From positions 1 to 64,000 of the forward strand of contig SHXZ01000009.1 of the NCBI GenBank assembly GCA_009693045.1: DNA of 64,000 nt, read 5' to 3'. Source of the stretch: Dehalococcoidia bacterium (GTDB lineage: Bacteria > Chloroflexota > Dehalococcoidia > Lucifugimonadales > SHYT01). This document shows, piece after piece, positions 35,585 through 43,605 of the stretch. The position numbers were made by a program, and so were the translations under genes. Numbering within the stretch: the stretch's first letter is position 1; every line of letters begins with the position of its first letter. The notes beneath the pieces were generated by a model. That model saw only the letters and a list, made by a program, of their open reading frames with translations, searched no databases and was not told where the DNA came from.

Positions 35585-36072
35585 GGTAACAGACCCGAAA
35601 AGCGGGGAGATTAGCGGGAACGCCGCCCTAGACTCATATTAGCATCGGCTCCCGATGCCGTCAAAACGCCGCGCACGCCCTCGGACAAAGATACATGTGA
35701 GATTCCCTCTCGGAGGGTTTATGGTGAGGGGTAGCCCGCGCGGCGGGTGCCACCACATGACCCGCCCTGTCAGGATACACAAAGCAACGGGGCACTCCCA
35801 TAGGCCGCGTCAAAACATGAACGCATCCCAAAATCGTTCCAGATCCTTCCTTCGCCAGCCTCGTTACCAAGGAATGATGCAATCCCCCTCCCCATTTGGC
35901 GGAGGGGCAGGGGAGAGGTCAGACGCGCCGACGGGACCACATCTCGCTTTCTTGGCAGGGCGTATTTTGGATGACTTAATAAGTCCCGAAATATCCCTAT
36001 CGCTTCGTTATCGCCTACAGGAGATTCAGCTTGTGAACGTGGCCACGCCGCGGAGCGTGCCCCTCCCCCCCC
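35585..36072. other. Intergenic region with a CCCTCTCC-family repeat
   Basis: No gene is seen. A copy of the palindromic repeat (CCCCTCCCCATTTGGCGGAG and onward) lies at 35882-35922. Confidence 0.6.
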
Positions 36073-36960
36073 CTACGCCACAGCCGGCGCCACTTCCGCC
36101 GCGAAGCGCTCCATCGCGGCGTTGAAGTCGGGGCCGAGCCGACCGCCGAAGCCGCACACGACGTGCGACACGCCCAAGTCCCGGTACTCAAGGAGGTCCT
36201 GGCGTATCTGGTCGGCGGCGCCGCGGCCTGGTCGACGCGGCTCACCGCCCTGCGCGCCGTCCACGAACTGTACCGTTAGTCTGGTCGTAACGGATGGGCC
36301 ATCGTGGCGGCCCGCTGCCTCGGCGAACTGCCGCAGCCGGGCCACCGTCTGTGCCATCCGCTCCGGCGCCATGCCGCCCGAGTGCCACGCCTCCCCGAAC
36401 CGCACCGCCCGCCGCAGCGCGCCGTCGCTGTGGCCCCCGATCCAGATCGGCGGGTGGGGCGTTTGGGTCGGCCTAGGCTGAAAGTGGACGCCTGAGAACT
36501 CCACGAATCGTCCCGCGAACGAGGCCGGCTCTTGCGTCCACAGCGCGATTATCGCCCGCAGGTATTCGTTGGTGCGAGCGCCGCGCGCAGCCTCCGGCAC
36601 GCCCAGCGCCTTGAACTCGTCCGGGGCGTTCCCCGCGCCGACGCCGAGGATGACGCGCCCCCCGGAGAGCGCATCCAGCGTGGCCACCATCTTCGCGACC
36701 ACCAGAGGACTGCGGTACGGCAAAACGATCACACTGGTCCCCAGGCGCAGCCTGCTGGTGAAAGCGGCCACATGGCTAAGGACCACGAAGGCATCGTAGA
36801 AATTGGGCCCTATCCCCGTGAGGAAGTGCTGCGGCGTGATAACGTGGTCTCCCACCCACGCGGAGTGGTAGCCCAGGGACTCCGCCCGCTGGACCGTCTC
36901 CCTCAGCGCGTCAACAGCAAGCGGCCCGCCATAGTGGGGAATGCTCACGCCAAACTGCAT
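36073..36960 (-). CDS. LLM-class (luciferase-like) flavin/F420-dependent oxidoreductase
   Basis: A 295-residue TIM-barrel protein. The N-terminus MQFGVSIPHYGG, the strand AESLGYHSAWVGDHV, TSRLRLGTSVIVLPYRSPLV and GGRVILGVGAGNAPDEF are typical for F420- or FMN-dependent members. ATG 36960 follows AGGAGCGCC. An upstream in-frame extension is not supported. The substrate is unknown; related proteins oxidise alcohols or act in detoxification. It is divergent from the formyltransferase gene. Confidence 0.87.
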   Translation of the reverse strand: MQFGVSIPHYGGPLAVDALRETVQRAESLGYHSAWVGDHVITPQHFLTGIGPNFYDAFVVLSHVAAFTSRLRLGTSVIVLPYRSPLVVAKMVATLDALSGGRVILGVGAGNAPDEFKALGVPEAARGARTNEYLRAIIALWTQEPASFAGRFVEFSGVHFQPRPTQTPHPPIWIGGHSDGALRRAVRFGEAWHSGGMAPERMAQTVARLRQFAEAAGRHDGPSVTTRLTVQFVDGAQGGEPRRPGRGAADQIRQDLLEYRDLGVSHVVCGFGGRLGPDFNAAMERFAAEVAPAVA

Positions 36961-37103
36961 AACGGCGCTCCTAACCCTAACTCTCGCGCAGTATAGCCAA
37001 CAAACCCGCCGCGCGAATGACCGAGCTTGGCTAAGTCCGCTGCTTGCTACACCGTGCCCAGTCACCCATAATGCAGGCCAACGCACAGCATGAAAGGACG
37101 TCT

Positions 37104-38009
37104 ATGCGGGTCGCCATCATCGGGCAGGCAGCCTTCGGCGAGGCGGTCTTGAAGAAACTGGCGGTCTCAGGCGAAGAGATCGTCGCGGCGTTCTATGAGC
37201 GCGAGGGAGACCCCCTGTTCGTCTTGGCCCAGCAGCGGGGCATCCCCGCGTTCCGGACGCAGGAGCTGCGGAACCCCGATTTCCTCCACACCTACGCCGC
37301 TCTCAAGCCTGACCTGAACGTCATGGCGTTCGTGACGGTCATCATCCCGGAGCGCGTGCTCAACCTGCCTCCACGCGGCACCATCCAGTACCACCCGTCC
37401 CTCCTCCCCAGGCACCGCGGCCGCAGCGCCATCAACTGGCCCATCATCAACGGAGAGGCCAAGACCGGCATCACCATTTTCTGGCCTGACCGTGGGATAG
37501 ACACGGGCCCGTTGCTCTTGCAAAAGGAGGCCCCTATCTCGCCCGCCGACACGCTAGGATCCATGTACCGGAACTTCCTCTTCCCGATGGGTGTTGATGC
37601 GATGGCCGAGGCCGTCGCGATGATCCAGGCTGGTAAGGCGCAGCGCGTTCTTCAGGACGAGACACAGGCGACGTACGAGCCGCCGTGCGAGGGGGAGCTC
37701 GCGAATATCCAGTGGTTTCGCCCGGCGCTGGAGGTGTACAACCACGTGCGGGGCTGCGACCCCCAGCCGGGCGCGTCAACGATGGCGCGCGGAAACCTGG
37801 TGCGCCTGACGGACGCCGCGCTGGATCCCCGGACAAAGGCGGGGCGCTACGGCGAAGTGCTGGAAGTGGATGAGGCAGGGCTCCGCGTGGCGCTCAATGG
37901 CGGCACACTGCTGGTCCGCCAGGTGCGTCCAGAAGGCGGGAGGCGCGTTCCCGCCGCGGAGTTCGCCCGGGACGTGGACCTGAGGCCGGGGGAGTTCCTG
38001 GGGCGGTAG
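37104..38009 (+). CDS. Formyltransferase, similar to the hydrolase domain of 10-formyl-THF dehydrogenase
   Basis: A 301-residue protein. An N-terminal formyltransferase Rossmann-like fold holds HPSLLPRHRGRSAINWPI (about 96-113) and FWPDRGIDTGPLLLQKE, close to the folate domain of ALDH1L1 and to Fmt/ArnA. A C-terminal Fmt_C-like domain follows. It would use 10-formyl-tetrahydrofolate, either to formylate an unknown acceptor or to hydrolyse it. The usual active-site Asn region reads NVMAFVTVIIP, a variation. AAAGGA precedes ATG 37104. No aldehyde dehydrogenase domain is fused and none is adjacent. It is not the standard fmt, which pairs with def. Confidence 0.82.
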   Translation: MRVAIIGQAAFGEAVLKKLAVSGEEIVAAFYEREGDPLFVLAQQRGIPAFRTQELRNPDFLHTYAALKPDLNVMAFVTVIIPERVLNLPPRGTIQYHPSLLPRHRGRSAINWPIINGEAKTGITIFWPDRGIDTGPLLLQKEAPISPADTLGSMYRNFLFPMGVDAMAEAVAMIQAGKAQRVLQDETQATYEPPCEGELANIQWFRPALEVYNHVRGCDPQPGASTMARGNLVRLTDAALDPRTKAGRYGEVLEVDEAGLRVALNGGTLLVRQVRPEGGRRVPAAEFARDVDLRPGEFLGR

Positions 38010-38052
38010 ACGCCAGCTGGACAAGAAGCCCGCAACCGCAGGCAGGGTTGAA

Positions 38053-38092
38053 AATTGGGGAGCCTCTCACAAAGGCGAGAGGCTCCCCAATT
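38053..38092. terminator. Bidirectional terminator between formyltransferase and lexA
   Basis: Perfect 16-bp arms 38053-38068 and 38077-38092 with an 8-base loop. A-rich on the left and T-containing on the right, between convergent genes. Confidence 0.8.
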
Positions 38093-38185
38093 CCTTCGTC
38101 TAATTCGCAGCCCTCTCGGCTTTCGCTGATCTTCCGTCGGCGTGTGCCTAAGCGCAACGCAGCACAACTGCGTTCCGCATGCCGG

Positions 38186-38839
38186 CTACCGTTCCAGGTT
38201 GCGGATCACCGTCAGGACCCGCCCGTGGACCTCCACGTTGTCCGGGTCCGTGTAGATTGGCTGCATCTGGCTGTTGGCGGGCTGGAGGCGCACCCGGCCC
38301 CCCTCCCGATAGACGCGCTTCAGAGTCGCGGCCTGCTCGTTCTTGAGCCACGCGGCAACCATCTCGCCGTTGCGGACGCTGCTCACCGTCTCCAAGATAA
38401 CCACATCACCGTCGTCCACCAGCGCGTCAATCATGGACTGTCCGCGGACGCGCAAGGCGTAGAGCTGGCGGTTTTTGGACACCATCGTTGCGGGAAGCTC
38501 CACTGACTCGGCGTTGTCGGGCGAGATGTCAGAGATGTTGGGCAGTGGCTGGCCCGCGGCGATAGCGCCGAGAATGGGCACCCGGATTGGCCCTGGGAAG
38601 CGCGCGACCGCGCTGCGGTCCCGCCCAACGACCTCTAACCCGCGGGAGATGTCCGGCGAGCGGCGGATGTGCCCGTCCCGCTGGAGTATCCGCAGGTTGT
38701 AGTCCACCACGGACGTGGAGCTGATGTCACAGCCGTACTGAATGTCCCGCACAGTGGGCGGATACCCGTGATCGTCCAGAAAGCCGTTGAGAAACTGGAG
38801 GATGCGGTCCTGCTTGTCCGAGAGTCGTTTGCCCGCCAT
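38186..38839 (-). CDS. lexA: LexA repressor
   Basis: A 217-residue protein. The N-terminal winged helix starts LSDKQDRILQFLNGFLDDHG with recognition helix near STSVVDYNLRIL. The auto-cleavage site is Ala95-Gly96 in AIAAGQPLP; the Ser/Lys dyad is Ser135 (GQSMIDA) and Lys174 (ATLKRV). It represses SOS genes and cuts itself when RecA is active. An operator GAACATTCGTTT at 38863-38874 lies at the predicted transcript start of lexA, so it is autoregulated. Confidence 0.96.
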   Translation of the reverse strand: MAGKRLSDKQDRILQFLNGFLDDHGYPPTVRDIQYGCDISSTSVVDYNLRILQRDGHIRRSPDISRGLEVVGRDRSAVARFPGPIRVPILGAIAAGQPLPNISDISPDNAESVELPATMVSKNRQLYALRVRGQSMIDALVDDGDVVILETVSSVRNGEMVAAWLKNEQAATLKRVYREGGRVRLQPANSQMQPIYTDPDNVEVHGRVLTVIRNLER

Positions 38840-38862
38840 CTATGCTCCCCCTCACCGAAGTA

Positions 38863-38874
38863 AAACGAATGTTC
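38863..38874 (-). promoter_or_regulatory. LexA operator of the Gram-positive type
   Basis: Minus strand reads GAACATTCGTTT, one mismatch from GAAC-N4-GTTC. It is 24-35 bases upstream of the lexA start and just downstream of its -10. Confidence 0.7.
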
Positions 38875-38880
38875 TCCTCA

Positions 38881-38909
38881 AGACTAGCGGAGAGGCGAAG
38901 CCTTGTCAA
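38881..38909 (-). promoter_or_regulatory. lexA promoter
   Basis: On minus: TTGACA (38904-38909), 17-bp spacer, TAGTCT (38881-38886). The LexA operator begins 7 bases after the -10. Confidence 0.65.
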
Positions 38910-39138
38910 CTGGGAAGCCGTCTGCCACCCCATTGTCCTCCGTCGTGTGTGACTGTACGAAGCAAGCGCTACCGGCCCTGGGCGGTACCTGGCTGCCAAA
39001 AACATGTAAAGCGCCAATAACCCGGTCGATTATCCAAGAGAGCGTGACCGGTCCCAAGAGGATGATTTCCCCAGCAAGCGACGGCCACGCGCCGGAATGC
39101 CGCCAGCATCCTCGTTGCCTAAAACGCACAAGGGGGCA

Positions 39139-39167
39139 TTGCCTCGGCAGAAAGTTTGTGATATGAT
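39139..39167 (+). promoter_or_regulatory. Promoter of the zinc-ribbon gene
   Basis: TTGCCT (39139-39144), 17-bp spacer, TATGAT (39162-39167) with an extended TG at 39159-39160. Confidence 0.7.
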
Positions 39168-39209
39168 TCTCAAATCAAAGGCGGTTTAGAGAAATGGGAG
39201 GAGGAACCC

Positions 39210-39425
39210 GTGGAAAACGCTACCCTGCCTAAGTGTCTCAAGTGCGGCCGAGGAGACCTGGTGCCCCTTTCGGACTTTGGTAGTCAGGGCGCTGCGATTC
39301 ACTACAAAGCCTGGGTGTGCACGACCCCGGACTGCGGTTTCAACATCAAGATCCGCAACGGCGACGTGTTCATCAACGAGCCGATCAACAACGGCGCCAA
39401 CTACGTCCCGAGGATCCGGGCCTAA
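39210..39425 (+). CDS. Small zinc-ribbon protein of unknown function
   Basis: A 71-residue protein with CLKCGRGDLVPLSDFG and VCTTPDCGFNIKIRNG, giving a C-x2-C...C-x4-C zinc ribbon. GGAGGAGG precedes GTG 39210 by about 6 bases. A good promoter and a very strong hairpin delimit it as a single-gene unit, which suggests a highly expressed small protein. The family is not recognised; ribosome or RNA polymerase association would be typical for such ribbons but is inference. Confidence 0.75.
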   Translation: MENATLPKCLKCGRGDLVPLSDFGSQGAAIHYKAWVCTTPDCGFNIKIRNGDVFINEPINNGANYVPRIRA

Positions 39426-39434
39426 GTCCGTCCA

Positions 39435-39496
39435 CGCGGCCCAAGGAAGAGCGGCTGTCCCGACACATCGGGACAGCCGCTCTTCCTTGGGCCGCG
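39435..39496. terminator. Perfect 29-bp hairpin after the zinc-ribbon gene
   Basis: Arms 39435-39463 and 39468-39496 are exact reverse complements around CACA, 9 bases after the stop. This is the longest perfect stem in the window; no U-tract follows. Confidence 0.8.
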
Positions 39497-39867
39497 CAGC
39501 GCCGTCGCGGCTTTCAGTTCGTTAAGAGCGCTGAGCGGTGCGAAACGAGGTGCTTTAGGCGTGCTGCGCGCCATCGGCTGTCCAACGTCACACGCCCCCT
39601 CGGTGGCGTAATTGGCCGTGGACTGCGTGCTTGAATGGCCTTACGCCGGTTCTCTTGCATCGCCGTTGGTAGCACTAGCAGGGTGCTGATAAAGTGGGTG
39701 CCCGCTGGACCGGTGCTTTATAGCTCCGTTGGCGCTCACGTATATCATATCAATGTGGCCTATGAAAAATCACAAATCGTCTCCATATTCGCCTTTAATG
39801 CTGCTTTACGTCATGCCCGTATCAACAGTAACTTTTACCAAGAGTTTTTCATCACCCTGCTAGAACA

Positions 39868-40135
39868 GGAGAGGGCGCGGGCGTGGTTCCCGGCTATAAC
39901 ATAACCAACGTTCACTACGTCTTGAACGTGACGGACCCCACAAAGATTGACGGCGTAAGTTTTGACCTTGACGCCGCGCCAGTGGCGGGTTCCACCATTA
40001 GGACCAAACTCGTGTCCGCTGGGACCACCTTGGTACGCGTGCACCAACGCAGGGGTAACGATCATCTGCAACACCACCTCTCCCCAGGCAACCGTCGCCA
40101 CTGCCAACGAGTTCAAGATCGTCGTGGCTCAATAG
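39868..40135 (+). pseudogene. Frameshifted small secreted protein remnant
   Basis: One frame reads YNITNVHYVLNVTDPTKIDG and VSFDLDAAPVAGSTI; near 40030 the frame changes and the end WYACTNAGVTIICNTTSP, then ATANEFKIVVAQ, appears in another frame before TAG 40133-40135. The paired Cys and strand pattern suggest a secreted beta protein. No signal peptide is found upstream in frame, so the 5' end is also damaged. The family is unknown. The region 39500-39867 holds no other gene. Confidence 0.5.
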
Positions 40136-40185
40136 TGGAGAGACCTCTCCTCCTCGTGAACGCACCTCATGGAAGGACCGGCCGC

Positions 40186-40593
40186 ATGAGAACGATTGAA
40201 CAGCTCCTCAAGGAAAGCAAGGTCGTCGCAGTGATTGGCTTGTCTCCCAACCCGGCACGCGACAGCAACCGTGTAGCGCAGTACCTGAAAGCCCAGGGCT
40301 ACCGCGTCATTCCGGTCAACCCCAACGCGGAGGAAGTCCTGGGCGAGCGGTGCTATCCTTCCCTGGCCGACGTGCCGGTGAAGATTGACCTCGTGGACAT
40401 CTTCCGGCGGTCGGAAGACGTGCCACCCATCGTGGATGAGGCCATCGCCGCCGGCGCAAAGGTCATCTGGATGCAGCTCGGTATCGTTCATAAGGAGGCC
40501 GCCCAAAAAGCGGCCGACGCCGGGTTGGACGTCATCATGGACAAGTGCACCATGGTGGAGCACGGGCAGCTGCGCAATCAGGGGAAACTCTAG
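40186..40593 (+). CDS. CoA-binding (YccU-like) protein
   Basis: A 135-residue Rossmann-fold protein. VVAVIGLSPNPARDSNRVAQ is the CoA-binding loop, VIPVNPNAEEVLGERCYPSL the second conserved segment, and KVIWMQLGI and DKCTMVEH complete the family pattern. Function is unknown across bacteria; the fold matches the CoA-binding domain of succinyl-CoA synthetase. ATG 40186 is chosen: AAGGA lies 8 bases upstream, and the frame further upstream belongs to the secreted-protein remnant. Confidence 0.9.
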   Translation: MRTIEQLLKESKVVAVIGLSPNPARDSNRVAQYLKAQGYRVIPVNPNAEEVLGERCYPSLADVPVKIDLVDIFRRSEDVPPIVDEAIAAGAKVIWMQLGIVHKEAAQKAADAGLDVIMDKCTMVEHGQLRNQGKL

Positions 40594-40656
40594 GCGACGG
40601 GCATCGCTGCGAAAACAGGCACGCCTACCCAAGGAGAGCCAAGTCACATCCGAATT

Positions 40657-40735
40657 GTAGGGGCGACCTGGTGGGTCGCTCGCCCGGTCAAGGAACGGCG
40701 GCTTCGGAGCCGCCCGCCCACGGCTGGGTGCGAGG
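40657..40735. repeat. GTAGGGGCG-family repeat
   Basis: TGTAGGGGCGACCTGGTGGG continues to CGGCTTCGGAGCCGCCCGCC. It contains two short hairpins. The gap 40594-40864 has no gene. Confidence 0.65.
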
Positions 40736-40864
40736 CGCATTGTCTGTCGGGCGTCCCGCCAAAAGCGGGACATGAACGATCCTAGGATTCACGGCCGCGC
40801 TGTGCGCCGCAAGCCAGCAAGCGGTCTGAGAACAACGCTACGTCTAGCAGGAGGACACTGAGCG

Positions 40865-41716
40865 ATGACGATCTACAAGATAGATCGCAAGCCGCAAAAG
40901 AGCCTCAGGGAGCTGGAGCGCGACGCCATCGCGTTCGCGAACCAGGGGCGCTGGGACGCCGCAGCCGAGGCCAATCAAGAGGCCCTCGCGCTCTCCGCCG
41001 ACAATGTGGAGGCGCTGAACCGGCTGGGCAGGGCCCTCTCCGAGCTGGGCCGGTACGCTGACGCTCGTGAGACCTTCCAGAAAGTCCTCCGGCTTTCGCG
41101 GAACAACCCCATCGCGCGCAAGAACCTTGAGCGCATCGCCAGTCTCGAGGACGCGCCCGCCCCCAAGCCGGTGTCGGGGCTGGCGCCTCGCCTCTTCCTG
41201 AAGGAAAGCGGGAAGACCTGCCTTACCGACGTGACCACCCTCGACGGCGCTCGCCAGCTCAGCCGCCTCGTGCCCGGCGAAACGTTGACGCTGGAGCACT
41301 CCGACAGCGCCGTGGTCGTCCGTGTCCCTAAGGGCGAAGTCATCGGACGCATCACCCCCAAGCTGGCGGCGCGGCTGGCGCGCCTCCTGCAAGGGGGCAA
41401 CCGGTACGCCGTAGCGGTCTCGTCCATCGCCGGCGGAAAGCTGTCCGTCCTCATCCGCGAGGTGTACCAGCACCCATCGCTGACCGGAGTCGTCTCTTTC
41501 CCAAGTAGCGCGGAAGGTGCCGACGTCTACGCCGACGACGTGGAAGTGGTTGACGACGAGGGGCCCGAACCTGAGCAGGGACCCGCTCCTAGCGCCTGGG
41601 CTGTGGGCCAGGCGGGAGACGAAAAGGAACACGAGGGCGACGGCGAGGCTGAAGAAAATGGAGCAGCCGCACGCAAGTCAGACGACGATGACGATGATGA
41701 AGAGGACGAAATGTAG
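40865..41716 (+). CDS. TPR-repeat protein with an acidic tail
   Basis: A 283-residue protein. Two TPR repeats are visible at about 17-95 (GRWDAAAEANQEALALSADN and GRYADARETFQKVLRLSRNN). A middle beta-rich domain (about 110-205) contains PKGEVIGRITPKLAARLARLL, like a HIRAN-type fold. The C-terminus (about 215-283) is strongly acidic, ending DDDDDDEEDEM. GGAGG lies about 9 bases before the ATG. The last Met codon and the TAG stop are formed by the start of a GTAGGGGCG repeat. It may be a scaffold for protein complexes; no specific role is shown. Confidence 0.78.
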   Translation: MTIYKIDRKPQKSLRELERDAIAFANQGRWDAAAEANQEALALSADNVEALNRLGRALSELGRYADARETFQKVLRLSRNNPIARKNLERIASLEDAPAPKPVSGLAPRLFLKESGKTCLTDVTTLDGARQLSRLVPGETLTLEHSDSAVVVRVPKGEVIGRITPKLAARLARLLQGGNRYAVAVSSIAGGKLSVLIREVYQHPSLTGVVSFPSSAEGADVYADDVEVVDDEGPEPEQGPAPSAWAVGQAGDEKEHEGDGEAEENGAAARKSDDDDDDEEDEM

Positions 41717-41860
41717 GGGCGGCCCTGCGTGGCCGCCCGCTCCGGTTTCAGCCCGCGAGCGTTCCGGTTAGCGCACCCTCGTCCCGCTGCGTCACGGCCC
41801 GACAGTAGGGGCGGCTCTGGAGCCGCCCGCCCAGAGCGCGAGCATGGAGGATTCCGACTC
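41712..41860. repeat. Two GTAGGGGCG-family repeats in tandem order
   Basis: Copies start at 41712 (TGTAGGGGCGGCCCTGCGTG) and 41805 (AGTAGGGGCGGCTCTGGAGC), each followed by CCGCCCGC. The first supplies the stop codon of the TPR gene. Confidence 0.65.
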
Positions 41861-41911
41861 TGCCCCCGTCCTCGCTGTTGTTCTGCGCCCGCTGCTGGCC
41901 TGCCCCCGCCC

Positions 41912-41940
41912 TTGACAGCCTGATGGACGGCTGATACGGT
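41912..41940 (+). promoter_or_regulatory. Promoter of the IscA-type gene
   Basis: TTGACA (41912-41917), 17-bp spacer, TACGGT (41935-41940) with an extended TG at 41932-41933; 70 bases before the start codon. Confidence 0.6.
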
Positions 41941-42009
41941 ACAAGAGGTACGAATGGCCCTTGCTCGACGACCCCCGATACGGTCCGCTCATCGGTGGGA
42001 GGGGTGGAG

Positions 42010-42369
42010 ATGACAACCAGCGCGCCAGCAGTCCCAGCCAACACCATCCGCATAACCGAGAAGGCGGCGGAGAAGGCGGCCCACTTCGCCCGCCAGCAGG
42101 GCCTTCCCGATGACTTCGTCCTCAAGGTCGCCGTCAAAGGCGGCGGCTGCTCTGGCCTTGTCTACCAGCTCTCAATGGAAAAAGAAGCGTCCCAAGAAGA
42201 GAAGGTCATTGAGCAGTACGGCGTCCGCCTAGCCATCAACAAGAAGAGCTACGTCTTCCTCGCCGGCACCGTCCTGGACTTCTCCGACGGCCTGAACGGC
42301 AAAGGCTTCAACTTCACCAACCCCAACGCCAAGTCCACCTGCGGCTGCGGCAACTCCTTCTCCGTCTAG
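42010..42369 (+). CDS. Iron-sulfur cluster assembly/insertion protein (IscA/ErpA family)
   Basis: A 119-residue A-type carrier. The three conserved Cys are in KGGGCSGLVY and STCGCGNSF. It passes Fe-S clusters to apo-enzymes. ATG 42010 has GGAG directly upstream (short spacing); a GTG at 41995 is an alternative with little added sequence. It is followed by a terminator and then ygfZ, another Fe-S maintenance gene. Likely clients encoded nearby include LipA and the 2Fe-2S hydroxylase subunit (inference). Confidence 0.92.
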   Translation: MTTSAPAVPANTIRITEKAAEKAAHFARQQGLPDDFVLKVAVKGGGCSGLVYQLSMEKEASQEEKVIEQYGVRLAINKKSYVFLAGTVLDFSDGLNGKGFNFTNPNAKSTCGCGNSFSV

Positions 42370-42392
42370 CAGACACCGGCGGTGCGCACCTG

Positions 42393-42419
42393 ACAGCCGC
42401 TTCTTCACGAGGCGGCTGT
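42393..42419 (+). terminator. Intrinsic terminator after the IscA-type gene
   Basis: ACAGCCGC (42393-42400) pairs with GCGGCTGT (42412-42419), with a partly paired interior, followed by TTCGTTTCG. Confidence 0.65.
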
Positions 42420-42432
42420 TTCGTTTCGCGGA

Positions 42433-42441
42433 ATGCTATGC
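42433..42441 (+). promoter_or_regulatory. Extended -10 promoter of ygfZ
   Basis: TGCTATGCT, same form as the surE and large-subunit promoters; 63 bases before the start. Confidence 0.45.
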
Positions 42442-42504
42442 TGTCAGGAGACTCGTCACGAATAGCGTTCGGGATCGGGGTGGCCAGGTTGCTCAGGAGG
42501 GGTC

Positions 42505-43572
42505 ATGGCGGCGAAGACTGAGACCCTCAACGGGGTCCGCGCGGCGGTGGAGTCGGCGGCCCTGTGGGATCGCGGTGCCCTCGGACGCCTCCGCGCCACC
42601 GGCGCCGACGCGCCGGACCTGCTCAACCGCCTTTCCACCAACCTCGTTGACCCCCTGCCCGAAGGTCGGCTCGCCCGCACTATCCTCACAACCAACAAGG
42701 GCCGTATCCTGGACGTGCTCACCCTCCTTCGCGCGTCCGACCACGTGCTCATCCTCACCTCCGCGGGCGCGTTGCAGAAAGTCGCCGCCTGGCTGGAGAA
42801 GTACACTATCACAGAAGACGCCACCTTCACCGACGTCTCCGCGCAGACCGCCCACCTCGCCCTCACCGGCCCCAAGTCGCCCGCCGTTGTCGGCGATGCC
42901 CTCCGCCCCTCGGCTGGCAACCTTGCGCTGGGCGCGTGCGCCGTCGTGCCCTGGCACGGCGCAGACCTGCTCGTCGCCCGCACCGACCCCCTCGGCGCGC
43001 CCGGCTACGACCTCATCGCGCCCGCACAGCACGGCGACGCGCTCCGGCAGCACCTGCTCCTCGCGGGCAAGAGCCTGGGCGTCACGTCCGCGACGCACGA
43101 GGACTGGGAGGCCCTGCGCGTCCAGGCGGGCATCCCCGCCTACGGCCGCGAGCTGACCGAGGCCTACAACCCCATGGAAGCGGGCCTGGACGGCCTCATC
43201 TCCTGGACTAAGGGCTGCTACATCGGCCAGGAGGTCATCGCGCGGCTCAAGACCTACCACAAGGTGCAGCGCCACCTGGTCCGCCTCGCCCTGGACGCGG
43301 CCCCGCTTCCGCCTCGCGAGAGTAAGCTCCTGGTGGACGGCAAGGACGCAGGCGTCCTCACCAGCGCGGCGCCGTCGCCCGACGCCGCGGGCCTGTTGGC
43401 CCTGGGTTACCTCCGCACGGCTTACGTCAAAGAGGGTGTCGGGCTGAAGGTGGAGGCGGTCGGAACAGGCGGAAGCCGCGTCGTGGGCCGCGTCACTTGG
43501 TTGCCGTCGCTCCCCGCCGAGGCCGTCACCCCCGCGCAGCTCCTGGCGCTCGCCGCGGAGATGGAGGAGTGA
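42505..43572 (+). CDS. ygfZ: YgfZ/GcvT-like folate-binding protein
   Basis: A 355-residue protein related to the glycine cleavage T protein. The YgfZ signature KGCYIGQEVIAR is at about residue 236, including its essential Cys. YgfZ uses tetrahydrofolate to help keep Fe-S enzymes such as MiaB active. The position after an A-type Fe-S carrier supports this. GGAGG is 9 bases before the ATG. The stop codon overlaps a GTG that may start the next gene. Confidence 0.92.
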   Translation: MAAKTETLNGVRAAVESAALWDRGALGRLRATGADAPDLLNRLSTNLVDPLPEGRLARTILTTNKGRILDVLTLLRASDHVLILTSAGALQKVAAWLEKYTITEDATFTDVSAQTAHLALTGPKSPAVVGDALRPSAGNLALGACAVVPWHGADLLVARTDPLGAPGYDLIAPAQHGDALRQHLLLAGKSLGVTSATHEDWEALRVQAGIPAYGRELTEAYNPMEAGLDGLISWTKGCYIGQEVIARLKTYHKVQRHLVRLALDAAPLPPRESKLLVDGKDAGVLTSAAPSPDAAGLLALGYLRTAYVKEGVGLKVEAVGTGGSRVVGRVTWLPSLPAEAVTPAQLLALAAEMEE

Positions 43573-43605
43573 GACGAGGCGCATCGCGGAGTCTCGTGAC
43601 CATCG

